A stretch of 64,000 nt of DNA, taken from NCBI GenBank assembly GCA_036583965.1, contig JAZBQD010000001.1, forward strand, positions 20,256,941 through 20,320,940. Reading direction: 5' to 3'. Positions 47,600 to 59,500 of the stretch are shown piece after piece. A program made the translations under genes and the position numbers. Positions within the stretch are counted from its first letter, which is position 1; each line of letters begins with the position of its first letter. The stretch is from Prunella strophiata (taxonomy: Eukaryota; Chordata; Aves; Passeriformes; Prunellidae). Below the pieces are notes generated by a model. It was not told where the DNA came from, did not search any database, and saw only the letters and a list, made by a program, of their open reading frames with translations.

Positions 47600-47930
47600 C
47601 CCACGGAACCCCCTCTGTTCCCGAGGGATGCCGCCCCGCAGCTCCGGGGCAGCGCGGGCAGCAGGGCCGGCTGTCCCCGGCCTGGCCGAGCCCCTCTGCT
47701 CTCACTCACCCTCCGCGGCTCCTCCAGCGCAATTAAGGAATTAAAGCTCCGGCTGCTCTGTTTCCATGACGACTTTTCTCGCCGAGAACCGCGGGCTGTG
47801 ATTTGAGCGCTCCCTAAACGCGCCCATTAAGCACCATCAGCTCCGCGCTGCGGGAAAAGCGAAGCAGGGAAGCGCAGCCTGGCTGCAAAAGGGGCGCTTC
47901 CACTGAGCCCCAAGCAGAAAAGCGCTGGAA
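47600..47930. promoter_or_regulatory. CpG-rich island, candidate promoter/first exon
   Basis: This is the only CpG-dense stretch in the window (CGCGGGCAGCAGGGCCGG, CTCCGCGGCTCC, CTCGCCGAGAACCGCGGG, ACGCGCCC, CTCCGCGCTGCGGG). In birds such islands mostly mark promoters. On the minus strand, GGAGG followed by GTGAGT (rc of 47704-47709) is a good 5' splice site, so a first exon could end at about 47710. A minus-strand ATG at 47767 in CGTCATGG context opens only an 8-codon frame closed by TAA, so this exon would be untranslated leader. No TATA box is evident. It could instead be a CpG-rich enhancer. Confidence 0.45.
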
Positions 47931-48139
47931 ATGGTTACGGTCATCAGGCTTGAAGGCTCCTTTCCACCTGGAGACACAGGTGAAGTTTCCAGGAGTTACA
48001 CCTGAGACCCAAGGGGTGGGACTGGGCAGGGCTGGGCTCTCAGGAGCACATCCCTGGGCCAGGGGATCCAAGCTGGAAGGGAAAAAATCCAAGGATAGGA
48101 AAGGAATAAACTCGTTTTTTACCTTTGAAAAAAAATCCA
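47931..48139. other. Unique non-coding sequence
   Basis: Single-copy DNA between the CpG island and the CR1/LTR nest. No gene is recognised. Confidence 0.35.
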
Positions 48140-48164
48140 CTTTGGTTGGAAGGGGCCTTCAAAC
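48140..48164 (-). mobile_element. CR1 LINE, part left of the nested LTR
   Basis: CTTTGGTTGGAAGGGGCCTT followed by CAAA is the antisense start of the CR1 3' end. It continues at 48665 as AAGCCCACCAAGTGCC once the LTR is removed; compare GGTCCCTCCCAACCC/GGGCTTTGAGG at 22470. Confidence 0.65.
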
Positions 48165-48664
48165 TGTCAGGAAAATTAATCCACAAAGACCAGAGGTTGA
48201 TGCCCAAAAAGGAGACAGAGGAGTCCTTTTACTTTATTCCAATAAAGGGAGAGGCCATGGGGCATTCCCCTGGGGTCTCTCCAATTTTTGGAGGACTCAG
48301 CCTCCTTTTTAATCCCAATTTCCCGGCTGCATTTCCCTCTCTCTTTCCCCATTTCTGAGGTACTTGAGAGGTTCAGACTTCCCAAAATGCCTGATACTGA
48401 AGATTCCCCTCTAATGTATAACCCTCTCTTTTAATTTTAATTTCTAATTCTTATGGAATTTAGGGGTTTTTCTTCCCTATTGTTTCTTTCATCTTTCAAT
48501 GTCTAATTTCATTTGTCAACCAACCTAGAGTTTAATTGTTAAAGCAAATCTCTTTTTCCATTCATCAATCAGTGGAATCCTCCCCATTGTTTCTTTTCTC
48601 TCCCAATGCTGGTTTTATCTCCCAGCAGAGCTGGTTTGGAAAGACAAATCTGCTGTTCCTCTCA
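48165..48664 (-). mobile_element. LTR family B, solo LTR nested in CR1
   Basis: It runs from TGTCAGGAAAATTAATCC to CCTCTCA on the plus strand, 500 bases, alignable along its whole length with 34214-34747. The polyadenylation signal AATAAAG is on the minus strand at about 48236. Flanks are AAAC and AAGC, compatible with a 4-bp target duplication with one change. No internal viral genes. Confidence 0.82.
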
Positions 48665-48850
48665 AAGCCCACCAAGTGCCATTCCCTGTATCACATCCCT
48701 CAATTCCTTGTCCAAAGTCTCTCTCCAGATCTCCTGTGGCTCCTTCAGGCCCTGTGGGGCCACACTGAGGTCACCCCACCCTTCTCCTCTGCAGGTGAGC
48801 ACCCCCAGCTCTCCCAGCAGAGCTGCTCTAATCCCCTGATCCATCCTCTG
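48665..48850 (-). mobile_element. CR1 LINE, part right of the nested LTR
   Basis: AAGCCCACCAAGTGCCATTC, then TCCTGTGGCTCCTTCAGGCC and CCCCCAGCTCTCCCAGCAGA follow the antisense CR1 order, resuming where 48164 stops. Internal CR1 segments are missing or diverged. Confidence 0.6.
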
Positions 48851-50479
48851 ATCATCTCAGGTGATCATCCACCTGCTTAATGCAAATATTTGCTCTCTAA
48901 TACAGAATAATTGATTGCTTCAGGCAGTAAAATCTCCTCTCCAATGGCTGCAGAACTGAATGTGACTCTATAGAAGTTATTTTTCAAAAGTAGAATAAAA
49001 TACAGCATTTCTAGTTCTATATATTAAATACAGGCAACTTCACAAACCACTCTAAATATAATTCAAAACAGGTGGGAATCACAAGGAAGTTCTACAGGCT
49101 GTGATATTATTGAAGCTCCCCGTGGTGTTTCAAGGTTTAGATTGAATATTTGGGGAAATTCCCTCCCCAAAGGGCTCTCAGGCCCAGCCCAGGCTGCTGA
49201 GAGATGCTGAGGCTGTTCCTGCCCTGCCCTCAGAGCTGAGCTGGAGCAAACACCTCCAGGATCTCTGAGCATTGCCATGGAAATTCCCATTACTCCCCAG
49301 CCCTGCACCACCGATGCAGGAGTTCTCTGTAAATATTTGTATTGAGGCTCTAGGGTGGGTGTTTCCCTGCTCATTCACCTGCCTGGAGATGGGGTGGAAA
49401 TGATGAAACCCTGGAGGAGCAGAGTGCAGGGAGTGCAGATCAGTGCAGGGAGTGCAGATCAGTGCAGGGACAGCTTTGCTTTGGGTCCTTCTGTGGAATT
49501 AGGGGCATTCCTGTGATTTAGCAAGAGCTGTGTGCAGGTAGAGCCAGGAACGAGAGGAAATAACATTTTCCAGGGTGATTCAGCAGTGGGAGGCAGAATA
49601 CAGATGTTGGATGTGATGTATTTGCACTAAATTGGATTGTGGGTGAATAAAGGACTCCATCTCAAACTCAGGGCTGGAATCCTGCTCTGAGCTCAATGGG
49701 AAATCCACAGGCTCTGTTTCACTCTTGCAGCTCATTCAGTAAATGTGCTGGCATCCCTTGTCTGCTCTGCTGCCTTAATCTTCCCTTCTAGAGAGCAGAA
49801 ATTAGCATTTGCAATTTATTCAGCAGGGGAAGCAAAGCACAGGCCAGGGTGGAATGCCCCAGGGATAACCCAGGAGCTGAGTCAGCAGCAGAACGGGAAC
49901 AAATGAGCTCCTCCCCAGCAGCATCTCACGGAGAGATGGCCAGGAGAGGGAAAAGCTTTTCTCTGTGGGGCATTCAGGCAGATCGCAGACTCCAGTGCAC
50001 CCCCAGCCCATTCCTGAGGCATTCTGCTGTCCCTAAATCCAGCATTTCCTCAGCCACAGGACCTGTAGAATGGAATATTTTGGTCACCTGCTGCCAACCA
50101 GAGCAGTTTTCTCTCTGCCTTTGCCTTCCCCGGGGCAGGGCAGGACTTGTTGAGTGCTGGACTAACATCCAAGCTGCTAAAATTTACTTTCCCTCTCCAG
50201 AGATGGGCTCCCCCCTCTCCTAACACGGGCAGATTTATCCCTGGACTCACTCCAGAATTCTCTTGTTGTGGTGCAGGAGCCCTCCAGGCTGAGGCCTCTG
50301 CTTCCCTGCCCCCCTTCATGTTTAATTGTAATAAATTTAAAATTTATTTGGGGCAGGGCTGGGAGGGGTAAAAGCAGCTTTTTCCTCCCTGGCAGGAACT
50401 GGGGATCAGGCTCTGCTCCAGGGAATGAGGGACAGCAGCAGAGGGAGCTGCACCAAGGGAGGGTGAGATCAGGGATTTA
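48851..50479. other. Unique non-coding sequence
   Basis: An AT-rich left part (48880-49070) is followed by mixed single-copy DNA. A small triplicated GTGCAGGGAGTGCAGATCA lies at about 49425-49470. Open frames of 60-124 codons overlap on both strands with no recognisable domain. Confidence 0.4.
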
Positions 50480-50565
50480 AAAAGTTATTTCATGGAAAGG
50501 CTGCCCAGCCCTGGCACAGCTGCTCAGGGCAGGGTGGAGTCCCCATCCCTGGAGGGGTTTTTGGG
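50480..50565 (+). mobile_element. CR1 LINE fragment
   Basis: AAAGGCTGCCCAGCCCTGGC and GGTGGAGTCCCCATCCCTGG plus AGGGGTTT match the CR1 segment that lies shortly upstream of the 3' tail, in sense orientation. Confidence 0.6.
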
Positions 50566-50574
50566 ATCGAGGAG

Positions 50575-50640
50575 TTTTTAGGATCACAGAACACTGGGCT
50601 TGGGAGGGACCTTAGGGATCATCAAGCCCTGCCATGACTC
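50575..50640 (-). mobile_element. CR1 LINE 3' end fragment
   Basis: TTTTTAGGATCACAGAACACTG with GCTTGGGAGGGACCTTAGGG and ATCATCAAGCCCTGCCATG is the antisense 3' end of CR1. It faces the sense fragment just to its left, so the two are independent insertions or an inversion. Confidence 0.7.
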
Positions 50641-50840
50641 CTCTATCAGAATTGAGCCAACCCTCCCTGAGCATCATCTCTGGAAAGAAACACTGATTAA
50701 CCTGGAGCCCTGAGCCCCCCAGCACGGGGTAAAAACACATTTACAGCCCCTGCTCGCAGCTCTGCCCTCGGCTTGGGGCCCTTTTATGCTGTGTTAAGAA
50801 CAGGCATGTGTCAGATGGGCACAAAGCTGGGAGACAGGGG

Positions 50841-53800
50841 CTGTAAAGCCTGGCTCTGGTAAAGCCTGGCTCTGGTAGAGCCTGGCTCTGGTAAAGCCTG
50901 GCTCTGGTAAAGCCTGGCTCTGGTAAAGCCTGGCTCTGGTAAAGCCTGGCTCTGGTAAAGCCTGGTTCTGGTAAAGCCTGGCTCTGGTAAAGCCTGGCTC
51001 TGGTAAAGCCTGGCTCTGGTGAAGCCTGGCTCTGGTGAAGCCTGGCTCTGGTGAAGCCTAGCTCTGGTAAAGCCTGGCTCTGGTAAAGCCTGGCTCTGGT
51101 GAAGCCTGGCTCTGGTAAAGCCTGCCTCTGGTAAAGCCTGGCTCTGTGAAGCCTGCCTCTGGTAAGCCTGGTTCTGGTAAAGCCTGGCTCTGGTAAAAGC
51201 CTGCTCTGGTGAAGCCTAGCTCTGGTAAAAGCCTGCCTCTGGTAAAAGCCTGCTCTGGTAAAAGCCTGCTCTGGTAAAAGCCTGCCTCTGGTAAAGCCTG
51301 GTTCTGGTAAGGCCTGGCTCTGGTAAAGCCTGGCTCTGGTGAAGCCTAGCTCTGGTAAAGCCTGGCTCTGGTAAAGCCTGGCTCTGGTGAAGCCTGGCTC
51401 TGGTAAAGCCTGGCTCTGGTGAAGCCTGGCTCTGGTAAAGCCTGGCTCTGGTGAAGCCTGCCTCTGGTAAAGCCTGGCTCTGGTAAAGCCTGGCTCTGGT
51501 AAAGCCTGGCTCTGGTAAAGCCTGGCTCTGGTAAAGCCTGGCTCTGGTAAAGCCTGGCTCTGGTGAAGCCTGCCTCTGGTAAAGACTGGCTCTGGTAAAG
51601 CCTGGCTCTGGTAAAGCTTGGCTCTGGTAAAGCCTGGCTCTGGTAAAGCCTAGCTCTGGTAAAGCCTGCCTCTGGTAAAGCCTAGCCCTGGTAAAGCCTG
51701 GCTCTGGTAAAGCCTGGCTCTGGTAAAGCCTGGTTCTGGTAAAAGCCTGCTCTGGTGAAGCCTGCTCTGGTGAAGCTGGCTCTGGTAAAGCCTGGCTCTG
51801 GTAAAGCCTGGCTCTGGGAAAGCCTGGCTCTGGTAAAGCCTGGCCCTGGTAAAGCCTGGCTCTGGTAAAGCCTAGCCCTGGTGAAGCCTAGCCCTGGTAA
51901 AGCCTGGTTCTGGTAAAGCCTGGTTCTGGTAAAGCCTGGCTCTGGTGAAGCCTGGCTCTGGTAAAGCTGGCTCTGGTAAAAGCCTGGCTCTGGGAAAGCC
52001 TGGCTCTGGTAAGCCTGGCTCTGGTAGAGCCTGGCTCTGGTGAGCCTGGCTCTGGTGAAGCCTGCTCTGGTAAAGCCTGGCTCTGGTAAAGCCTGGCTCT
52101 GGTGAAGCCTGGTTCTGGTAAGCCTGGCTCTGGTGAGCCTGGCTCTGGTGAAGCCTGTTCTGGTAAAGCCTGGCTCTGGTAAAGCTGGTTCTGGTAAAGC
52201 CTGGCCCTGGTAAAGCCTGGTTCTGGTAAGCCTGGCTCTGGTAGAGCCTGGCTCTGGTAAAGCCTGGCTCTGGTGAAGCCTGGCTCTGGTAGAGCCTGGC
52301 TCTGGTGAAGCCTGGCTCTGGTGAAGCCTGGCTCTGGTAAAGCCTGGCTCTGGGAAAGCCTGGCTCTGGTAAAGCCTGGTTCTGGTGAAGCCTGGCTCTG
52401 GTAAAGCCTGGTTCTGGTAGAGCCTGGCTCTGGTGAAGCCTGGCTCTGGTGAGCCTGGCTCTGGTAAAGCCTGCTCTGGTAAAGCCTGGCCCTGGTAAAG
52501 CCTGGCTCTGGTAAAGCCTGGCTCTGGTAAAGCCTGGCTCTGGTGAAGCCTAGCTCTGGTAAAGCCTGGTTCTGGTAAAGCCTGGCTCTGGTAAAGCCTG
52601 GTTCTGGTAAAGCCTGGCTCTGGTGAAGCCTGGCTCTGGTGAAGCCTGGCTCTGGTAAAGCCTGGCTCTGGTAAAGCCTGGCTCTGGTAAAGCCTGGCTC
52701 TGGTAAAGCCTGGCTCTGGTGAGCCTGGCTCTGGTAAAGCCTGCTCTGGTAAAGCCTAGCTCTGGTAAAGCCTGGCTCTGGTAAGCCTGGCTCTGGTGAG
52801 CCTGGCTCTGGTAAGCCTGGCTCTGGTAGAGCCTGGCTCTGGTAAAGCCTAGCTCTGGTAAAGCCTGGTTCTGGTAAGCCTGGCTCTGGTGAAGCCTGGT
52901 TCTGGTAAGCCTGGCTCTGGTGAAGCCTGGCTCTGGTAAAGCCTAGCTCTGGTAAAGCCTGCTCTGGTAAGCCTGGTTCTGGTAAGCCTGGCTCTGGTGA
53001 GCCTGGCTCTGGTAAAGCCTGGCTCTGGTGAAGCCTGCTCTGGTAAAGCCTAGCTCTGGTAAAGCCTGCTCTGGTAAAGCCTGCTCTGGTAAGCCTGGCT
53101 CTGGTAAGCCTGGCTCTGGTGAAGCCTGCTCTGGTAAGCCTGGCTCTGGTAAAGCTGGCTCTGGTAAAGCCTAGCTCTGGTAAAGCCTGCTCTGGTAAAG
53201 CCTGGCTCTGGTAAAGCCTGCTCTGGTAAAGCCTAGCTCTGGTAAAGCCTAGCTCTGGTAAAGCCTGCTCTGGTAAAGCCTGCTCTGGTAAAGCCTGGTT
53301 CTGGTAAAGCCTGGCTCTGGTAAGCCTGGTTCTGGTAAAGCCTGGCTCTGGTAAGCCTGGCTCTGGTAAAGCCTGGCTCTGGTGAAGCCTGGTTCTGGTA
53401 AAGCCTGGTTCTGGTAAGCCTGGCTCTGGTAAGCCTGGCTCTGGTAAGCCTGGCTCTGGTAAAGCCTGCTCTGGTAAAGCCTAGCTCTGGTAAAGCCTGC
53501 TCTGGTAAGCCTGGTTCTGGTAAAGCCTGGTTCTGGTAAGCCTGGCTCTGGTAAGCCTGGTTCTGGTAAGCCTGGCTCTGGTAAAGCCTGGCTCTGGTAA
53601 GCCTGGCTCTGGTGAGCCTGGCTCTGGTAAAGCCTAGCTCTGGTAAAGCCTGGCTCTGGTAAAGCTGGCTCTGGTAAAGCCTGGTTCTGGTGAAGCCTGG
53701 CTCTGGTGAAGCCTGGCTCTGGTAAAGCCTAGCTCTGGTAAAGCCTAGCTCTGGTAAAGCCTGGTTCTGGTAAAGCCTGGTTCTGGTAAAGCCTGGCTCT

Positions 53801-54716
53801 GGTGAAGCCTGGCTCTGGTAAAGCCTGGCTCTGGTAAAGCCTGCTCTGGTAAGCCTGGCTCTGGTAGAGCCTGGCTCTGGTAAGCCTGGCTCTGGTAAAG
53901 CTGGCTCTGGTAAAGCCTAGCTCTGGTAAAGCCTAGCTCTGGTAAAGCCTAGCTCTGGTAAAGCCTGCTCTGGTAAGCCTGGCTCTGGTAAAGCCTGGCT
54001 CTGGTGAAGCCTGCTCTGGTAAGCCTGGCTCTGGTAAGCCTGGCTCTGGTGAAGCCTGGTTCTGGTGAAGCCTGGCTCTGGTAGAGCCTGGCTCTGGTGA
54101 AGCCTGCTCTGGTAAAGCCTGCTCTGGTAAGCCTGGCTCTGGTAAGCCTGGTTCTGGTAAAGCCTGCTCTGGTAAGCCTGGCTCTGGTGAGCCTGGCTCT
54201 GGTGAAGCCTGGCTCTGGTAGAGCCTGGCTCTGGTAAGCCTGGTTCTGGTAAGCCTGGCTCTGGTAGAGCCTGGCTCTGGTAAAGCCTGGCTCTGGTAAA
54301 GCCTGGCTCTGGTAAGCCTGGTTCTGGTAAGCCTGGCTCTGGTAGAGCCTGGCTCTGGTGAAGCCTGGCTCTGGTAAGCCTGGTTCTGGTAAGCCTGGCT
54401 CTGGTAAAGCCTGGCTCTGGTGAAGCCTGGCTCTGGTGAAGCCTGGTTCTGGTAAGCCTGGCTCTGGTGAGCCTGGCTCTGGTAGAGCCTGGCTCTGGTA
54501 GAGCCTGGCTCTGGTGAAGCCTGCTCTGGTAAGCCTGGCTCTGGTAGAGCCTGGCTCTGGTAAAGCCTGGCTCTGGTGAAGCCTGCTCTGGTAAAGCCTA
54601 GCTCTGGTAAAGCCTGCTCTGGTAAGCCTGGCTCTGGTGAAGCCTGCTCTGGTAAAGCCTAGCTCTGGTAAAGCCTAGCTCTGGTAAAGCCTGGCTCTGG
54701 TGAGCCTGGCTCTGGT
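50841..54716. repeat. 16-bp minisatellite, about 240 copies
   Basis: The unit GGTAAAGCCTGGCTCT has variants GGTGAAG, GGTAGAG, CCTAGCTCT and GGTTCT. The first 900 bases keep a 16-base register. From about 51120, and strongly after 52000, units of 14-15 bases (GGTAAGCC, GCCTGCTCT) are mixed in. A period of 16 makes no long open frame. The flanks are unique. Confidence 0.97.
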
Positions 54717-55419
54717 ACCATTAATGCAGATTAAAATGCTCAAACAGAGGCCAATGTCCCCCAAACAGCAGCACAGCCTCAAAAATCCCTCTTTGGAAAA
54801 GGGAGGTTCTGTAAATGATAGGTTTTAGAAAGTGAGATAATCTTAAAGGTGAATATTCTGAATTTCTAGAGGCAGTCAAGGGGCACCCAGGCTCCCAAAC
54901 CTCCCCTGGGAAGAGGAATGGAGGCTGTTCATGGTTTCTGTCAGTGAGTGTCAGATTGTTTGGGGGCAATAAAAGGGACATGGGGTGAGTGGCAGAGCTG
55001 GAGCTCCCCAGGCTGGGGGAAGCTGAGGCTGATGAGAATGCCCAGGATGTGACTCTCTACCAGCAGCAATCCCAGACACACAGAGTGCACCTCTTTCCCT
55101 AAACCCCTCTTTCAGGGCTGCATTTGGCCATTTCCTCTGAGTGGCTGGGATGAGAGGCTGTCAAGCATCTCTGCATCTCCAGCTCATAAAAAGACACATA
55201 ACTCTTCCCAGGAGTGGAAAATGAAGAGCAGGCAGTGGCAGTGCTGCTGAATCCCAGGGATCTGGGGAGAGGGAGTTTGGTTTCACTGCTCTCAGGTAAT
55301 TTGTTTAAACCTGCATGGGGCTGGAGCAGGGAGGAAATTAATCTAATTAGAGACCCTCGTTAGGTTTCTCTGCATCAGAACTTTGCAAAGTCGTAAGAGG
55401 AGATCAGAGTTCTATCTGA
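54717..55419. other. Unique non-coding sequence
   Basis: Single-copy sequence with no recognised gene or repeat. Confidence 0.4.
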
Positions 55420-55578
55420 GCACCAGGGGGAATGGCTCCCACTGCCAGGGGCAGGGATAAATGGGATTTGGGGCAGGAATTGTTCCCTGGCAGGGTGGGC
55501 AGGGCTGGCACAGGGTGCCCAGAGCAGCTGTGGCTGCCCCTGCATCCCTGGCAGTGCCCAAGGCCAGGCTGGATGGAG
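55420..55578 (+). mobile_element. CR1 LINE fragment, 3' end missing
   Basis: AATGGCTCCCACTGCCAGGG, TTCCCTGGCAGGGTGGGCAG, CCCAGAGCAGCTGTGGCTGC and CCCTGGCAGTGCCCAAGGCC are CR1 in sense orientation. It breaks off after CAGGCTGGA, close to where the copy at 20215-20555 also stops. Confidence 0.85.
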
Positions 55579-56502
55579 CCCACCCCATCCCACCCTGCTT
55601 TGGTGCCTTAGGATTTGAGCTCTTGTATTTTCATTTGCAGCCCTGCAGCTCTTTAGTGTGTAACTCTGCACTCCATGTGCAGTGGGAGCTGCTGTTCCCC
55701 ATTTTGGGCACACACAACAATTCCTCTCCAGGCCTGGCAGCCAAGGACACCTCACTGCCCCAGGCCTGAGATGGAAACAAAAGTGATTTTGGGGAGCAGC
55801 AAACTGGGGCTCAATGACTTCATTACCTGAAGCTGTAATTGGAAAATTAACCCCCAATATGCAAATGGATCACACTTATAAAAATATGAAAACCCATGCT
55901 CCATTTCTGGGGGGGTTCCATCTGCCCAAAATGCACCTGGAGGCCCTTCAATAAATACAGCTGCTTTTTATTCCCTTTATTCTGTCTGGCCTCTGTTTCT
56001 GGCCCCAAAAAGGCAGCACCATGGGCAGGGACCCCTCTCTGTGTCCCAGGGGACCCTGGAGCCATGCCACTCCCTGCCTGAGCCCCCCATCCCCTGGTGC
56101 CACCAGCCCCGGGGGCTGATTGTTCCCTTGCTCTGGCTCTTAGTGACAGCCATAAAACCTGACAATGCCCTGGGGGAACGCTTTCAAGAAGGCTTTTTAA
56201 TAAACTGTGAAAACTGTTGTTTCAGCAATTGGAAAATAATTAAGGAGCAATTATGGGAGCAAACAGAAATCCTGAGCATATAGGCAAGCTATTAAAATAT
56301 GTTCTTTAAGAAATTATTGCAGTCACACTGGAAAGAAAAGTGGCTTTTAAATAAAGTTATGGTTACAATAGAGTGAAAGGAGGGGGGAAATGAAAGGAAT
56401 AATTCATGCTGGAAAGAGGAAAAACTCACTGCCCTCCCAGCTCACAGTTCACCTGGGAACTGGCCTTCCTTAATTTCCTTAGGCACAAAGAAAATCGCAT
56501 TT
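55579..56502. other. Unique sequence with an AT-rich candidate element
   Basis: The part at 56150-56400 is AT-rich and non-repetitive (GCAATTGGAAAATAATTAAG). No gene is recognised. Confidence 0.35.
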
Positions 56503-56575
56503 TTCCCTGGCAGTGCCCAAGGCCAGGCTGGGCACGGGGCTGGGAGCACCTGGGACAGGGGAAGGTGTCCCTGGC
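56503..56575 (+). mobile_element. CR1 LINE 3' end that grades into a minisatellite
   Basis: CCCTGGCAGTGCCCAAGGCC, then AGGCTGGGCACGGGGCTGGG and GGGGAAGGTGTCCCTGGCTGG are CR1 in sense orientation. At GGTGTCCCTG, where CR1 continues CCATGGCAGGGG, the text becomes the repeat unit of the following array. Confidence 0.85.
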
Positions 56576-59500
56576 TGGCACAGGTGTCACTGTCCCTGCC
56601 TGGCACGGGTGTCACTGTCACCTGGCTGGCACAGGTGTCACTGTCCCTGCCATGGCACAGGTGTCATTGTCACCTGGCTGGCACAGGTGTCACTGTCCCT
56701 GCCATGGCACAGGTGTCACTGTCACCTGGCTGGCACAGGTGTCACTGTCCCTGCCTGGCACACATGTCACTGTCACCTGGCTGGCACACATGTCACTGTC
56801 ACCTGCCTGGCACGGGTGTCACTGTCCCTGGCTGGCACAGGTGTCACTGTCCCTGCCTGGCACGGGTGTCACTGTCCCTGCCTGGCACGGGTGTCACTGT
56901 CCCTGCCTGGCACAGGTGTCACTGTCACCTGGCTGGCACACATGTCACTGTCACCTGGCTGGCACACATGTCACTGTCACCTGGCTGGCACAGGTGTCAC
57001 TGTCACCTGGCTGGCACAGGTGTCACTGTCCCTGCCATGGCACAGGTGTCACTGTCCCTGCCATGGCACAGGTGTCATTGTCACCTGGCTGGCACAGGTG
57101 TCACTGTCCCTGGCTGGCACAGGTGTCACTGTCCCTGCCTGGCACAGGTGTCACTGTCCCTGCCATGGCACAGGTGTCACTGTCCCTGCCTGGCACAGGT
57201 GTCACTGTCCCTGCCTGGCACGGGTGTCACTGTCCCTGCCTGGCACGGGTGTCACTGTCCCTGCCATGGCACAGGTGTCATTGTCACCTGGCTGGCACAC
57301 ATGTCACTGTCACCTGGCTGGCACAGGTGTCACTGTCCCTGCCTGGCACACATATCATTGTCACTTGCCTGGCACAGGTGTCACAGTCACCTGCCTGGCA
57401 CACATGTCACTGTCACCTGGCTGGCACAGGTGTCACTGTCCCTGCCATGGCACAGGTGTCACTGTCCCTGCCATGGCACAGGTGTCATTGTCCCTGGCTG
57501 GCACAGGTGTCACTGTCCCTGCCTGGCACAGGTGTCACTGTCCCTGCCATGGCACAGGTGTCACTGTCCCTGCCATGGCACAGGTGTCACTGTCCCTGCC
57601 TGGCACAGGTGTCACTGTCCCTGGCTGGCACAGGTGTCATTGTCACCTGCCTGGCACACGTGTCACTGTCCCTGCCTGGCACAGGTGTCACTGTCCCTGG
57701 CTGGCACAGGTGTCACTGTCACCTGGCTGGCACAGGTGTCACTGTCACCTGGCTGGCACAGGTGTCACTGTCCCTGCCTGGCACAGGTGTCACTGTCCCT
57801 GGCTGGCACAGGTGTCACTGTCCCTGCCATGGCACAGGTGTCACTGTCCCTGCCATGGCACAGGTGTCACTGTCCCTGCCATGGCACAGGTGTCACTGTC
57901 CCTGCCATGGCACAGGTGTCATTGTCACCTGGCTGGCACAGGTGTCACTGTCCCTGCCATGGCACAGGTGTCACTGTCACCTGGCTGGCACAGGTGTCAC
58001 TGTCACCTGGCTGGCACAGGTGTCACTGTCCCTGCCATGGCACAGGTGTCACTGTCCCTGGCTGGCACAGGTGTCACTGTCCCTGCCTGGCACAGGTGTC
58101 ACTGTCACCTGGCTGGCACAGGTGTCACTGTCCCTGCCTGGCACAGGTGTCACTGTCCCTGGCTGGCACAGGTGTCACTGTCCCTGCCATGGCACAGGTG
58201 TCACTGTCACCTGGCTGGCACAGGTGTCACTGTCCCTGCCATGGCACAGGTGTCACTGTCCCTGCCATGGCACAGGTGTCACTGTCCCTGCCTGGCACAG
58301 GTGTCACTGTCACCTGCCTGGCACAGGTGTCACTGTCACCTGCCTGGCACGGGTGTCACTGTCCCTGCCATGGCACAGGTGTCACTGTCACCTGGCTGGC
58401 ACAGGTGTCACTGTCACCTGGCTGGCACAGGTGTCACTGTCACCTGCCTGGCACGGGTGTCACTGTCCCTGGCTGGCACAGGTGTCACTGTCACCTGGCT
58501 GGCACAGGTGTCACTGTCCCTGCCATGGCACAGGTGTCACTGTCCCTGCCATGGCACAGGTGTCACTGTCCCTGGCTGGCACAGGTGTCACTGTCCCTGC
58601 CATGGCACAGGTGTCACTGTCCCTGGCTGGCACAGGTGTCACAGTCACCTGCCTGGCACGGGTGTCACTGTCCCTGCCATGGCACAGGTGTCACTGTCAC
58701 CTGGCTGGCACAGGTGTCACTGTCACCTGCCTGGCACACGTGTCACTGTCACCTGGCTGGCACAGGTGTCACTGTCCCTGCCATGGCACAGGTGTCACTG
58801 TCCCTGCCATGGCACAGGTGTCACTGTCCCTGCCATGGCACAGGTGTCACTGTCCCTGCCATGGCACAGGTGTCACTGTCCCTGGCTGGCACAGGTGTCA
58901 CTGTCCCTGCCATGGCACAGGTGTCACTGTCACCTGCCTGGCACACATGTCACTGTCACCTGGCTGGCACAGGTGTCACTGTCCCTGCCATGGCACAGGT
59001 GTCACTGTCACCTGGCTGGCACAGGTGTCACTGTCACCTGCCTGGCACGGGTGTCACTGTCCCTGGCTGGCACAGGTGTCACTGTCACCTGCCTGGCACA
59101 CATGTCACTGTCACCTGGCTGGCACAGGTGTCACTGTCCCTGGCTGGCACAGGTGTCATTGTCACCTGCCTGGCACACGTGTCACTGTCCCTGCCTGGCA
59201 CAGGTGTCACTGTCCCTGGCTGGCACAGGTGTCACTGTCCCTGCCATGGCACAGGTGTCACTGTCACCTGGCTGGCACAGGTGTCACTGTCCCTGCCATG
59301 GCACAGGTGTCACTGTCACCTGGCTGGCACAGGTGTCACTGTCCCTGCCTGGCACAGGTGTCACTGTCCCTGCCATGGCACAGGTGTCACTGTCCCTGCC
59401 TGGCACAGGTGTCACTGTCCCTGCCATGGCACAGGTGTCACTGTCCCTGCCATGGCACAGGTGTCACTGTCACCTGCCTGGCACACATGTCACTGTCACC

